Source of the DNA: Planctomycetia bacterium
Lineage (GTDB): Bacteria; Planctomycetota; Planctomycetia; Pirellulales; UBA1268
Direction: 5' to 3'
Length of the DNA stretch: 64,000 bases
Assembly: GCA_026401035.1 (NCBI GenBank)
Contig: JAPLNR010000033.1
Coordinates: 16,227 to 80,226, forward strand
Shown: piece after piece, positions 63,205 to 64,000 of the stretch
Position numbering within the stretch: position 1 is the stretch's first letter
How the letters are laid out: every line of letters starts with the position of its first letter
Translations under genes and position numbers: made by a program
Notes under the pieces: model-generated
Seen by the model: the letters and a program-made list of their open reading frames with translations, nothing else
Database searches by the model: none
Told to the model about the DNA's origin: nothing

Positions 63205-63331
63205 CTCTGCGGCCAGCGTCGGCGAGACGGCCGGCCATGGAGACCACCTGTGGGCCTGGGGGAATCGCAGGGAGCAGGCGTTCCTGAATGTCGACAACGC
63301 AGAGCAGGGAGGACGGGGCATGGAGACGCAT
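63205..63331 (-). pseudogene. N-terminal remnant of an isochorismatase-family hydrolase
   Basis: MRLHAPSSLLCVVDIQERLLPAIPPGPQVVSMAGRLADAGRR matches the isochorismatase N-terminal pattern then runs out. Confidence 0.6.
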
Positions 63332-63405
63332 CAGCACCTCGCGGTATGGGAGCCTCAAAGCATACCGCGACTGCCTGATGCCGGCAGCCACCCCGGGTCT
63401 GTGGC

Positions 63406-64000
63406 TCAAGAGGTCTGGAAGGAGCCGCCGGTGGCGGTCGAGGTCCTGATGTTGGTGCCGTTGCCGGAGATCGTGTTGCCGGTGACGGTGGTGCCTGTGG
63501 AGAGGCCGCTGGCATAGAGTCCGAACGCGGTGTTTGAGATAACCTTGTTCGTGTTGTTGATGGTGATGCCCTGGGCAGTATTGAGCACGATGCCGTTGGT
63601 GTTGTTGGAGATCGTGTTGGCGGCGACGGTGGAACTGGTCAGGGTTCCTGTGGCGTAGAGGCCGTTCTTCGTGGCGGTGATGGTGTTGGCCTGCCCAGCG
63701 ACCGTACCACCGACCTGGAGACCCCGCACACCGGTCAAAAACACGCCGTAGGTCGTGGTGGCACTACCGTTGATCGTGTTGCCTTGGAACGTGCTGCCGG
63801 TGTTCACGCCCGTGGCGTAGAGGCCGAAGATGGTGTTTTTGGTGAGCTGGTTGCCGCCGTTGATGGTGAGCCCCGCGGCGGTATCGAGCACGATGCCGCT
63901 CGTGTTGTTGGAGATCGTGTTGGCGGCGACGGTGGAACTGGTCAGGGTTCCTGTGGCGTAGAGGCCGTTCTTCGTGGCGGTGATGGTGTTGGCCTGCCCA
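63406..64000 (-). CDS. Right-handed parallel beta-helix repeat protein (partial, continues past the window edge)
   Basis: NTISNNTNGIVLNTAQGITINNTNKVISNTAFGLYASGLSTGTTVTGNTISGNGTNI; 303-bp near-exact direct repeat; frame open to 64000. Confidence 0.88.
   Translation of the reverse strand, partial: GQANTITATKNGLYATGTLTSSTVAANTISNNTSGIVLDTAAGLTINGGNQLTKNTIFGLYATGVNTGSTFQGNTINGSATTTYGVFLTGVRGLQVGGTVAGQANTITATKNGLYATGTLTSSTVAANTISNNTNGIVLNTAQGITINNTNKVISNTAFGLYASGLSTGTTVTGNTISGNGTNIRTSTATGGSFQTS

Noticed and set aside
63406-64000. CRISPR or non-coding tandem array
   Set aside because: Periodicity is a multiple of three and translates to beta-helix NTISxNTxGI repeats.

Overview
High-GC window consistent with a planctomycete chromosome. 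Taxonomic cues: a YTV-repeat Cys-rich cell-surface protein, a BBP7-like barrel, a large membrane-bound-dehydrogenase/cytochrome c protein, DUF4254, and an LEPR-like N-terminal signal. All assignments come from reading the sequence and the supplied translations; no database search was run.

Layout:
(1) 0-11 kb is an accessory island. It holds a PIF1-like helicase, a nuclease-like/DUF2075 ATPase carrying three in-frame palindromic repeat insertions, many small toxin-antitoxin (TA) or orphan antitoxin genes, and several truncated gene scars. Four places share a TGTAC-type palindromic promoter/operator motif, and a ~190 bp direct repeat of a GlsB/YeaQ-like gene flanks one TA module.
(2) 11-26 kb: RNA-ligase-like gene next to tRNA-Arg(CCT), KS / degenerate KS / ACP operon, UXS, HEAT/cytochrome protein, SGNH hydrolase, sugar isomerase, a ~0.5 kb inverted-repeat element, glycerate kinase, RibBA.
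(3) 26.8-33.2 kb: complete oligopeptide ABC transporter operon.
(4) 33-49 kb: EF-hand, TPM-like and PDZ proteins, TldD/PmbA pair, BASS transporter, sialate O-acetylesterase, HAD, CBS.
(5) 49-55 kb: YTV protein, MscL, FG-GAP/FKBP fusion, porin-like protein.
(6) 55-63 kb: surface polysaccharide genes (GMD, methyltransferase, GT2, GT4, GT61, FAD monooxygenase), then gene remnants and the 3' part of a 303-bp-repeat beta-helix gene.

The strongest candidates for something under-described are the palindromic elements inserted in frame into ORFs, the TA-module accretion at a gene 3' end with scars near a shared TGTAC motif, and the stop-codon-abutting GTAGGACAGGCTTCAGCCTGTC hairpin family.
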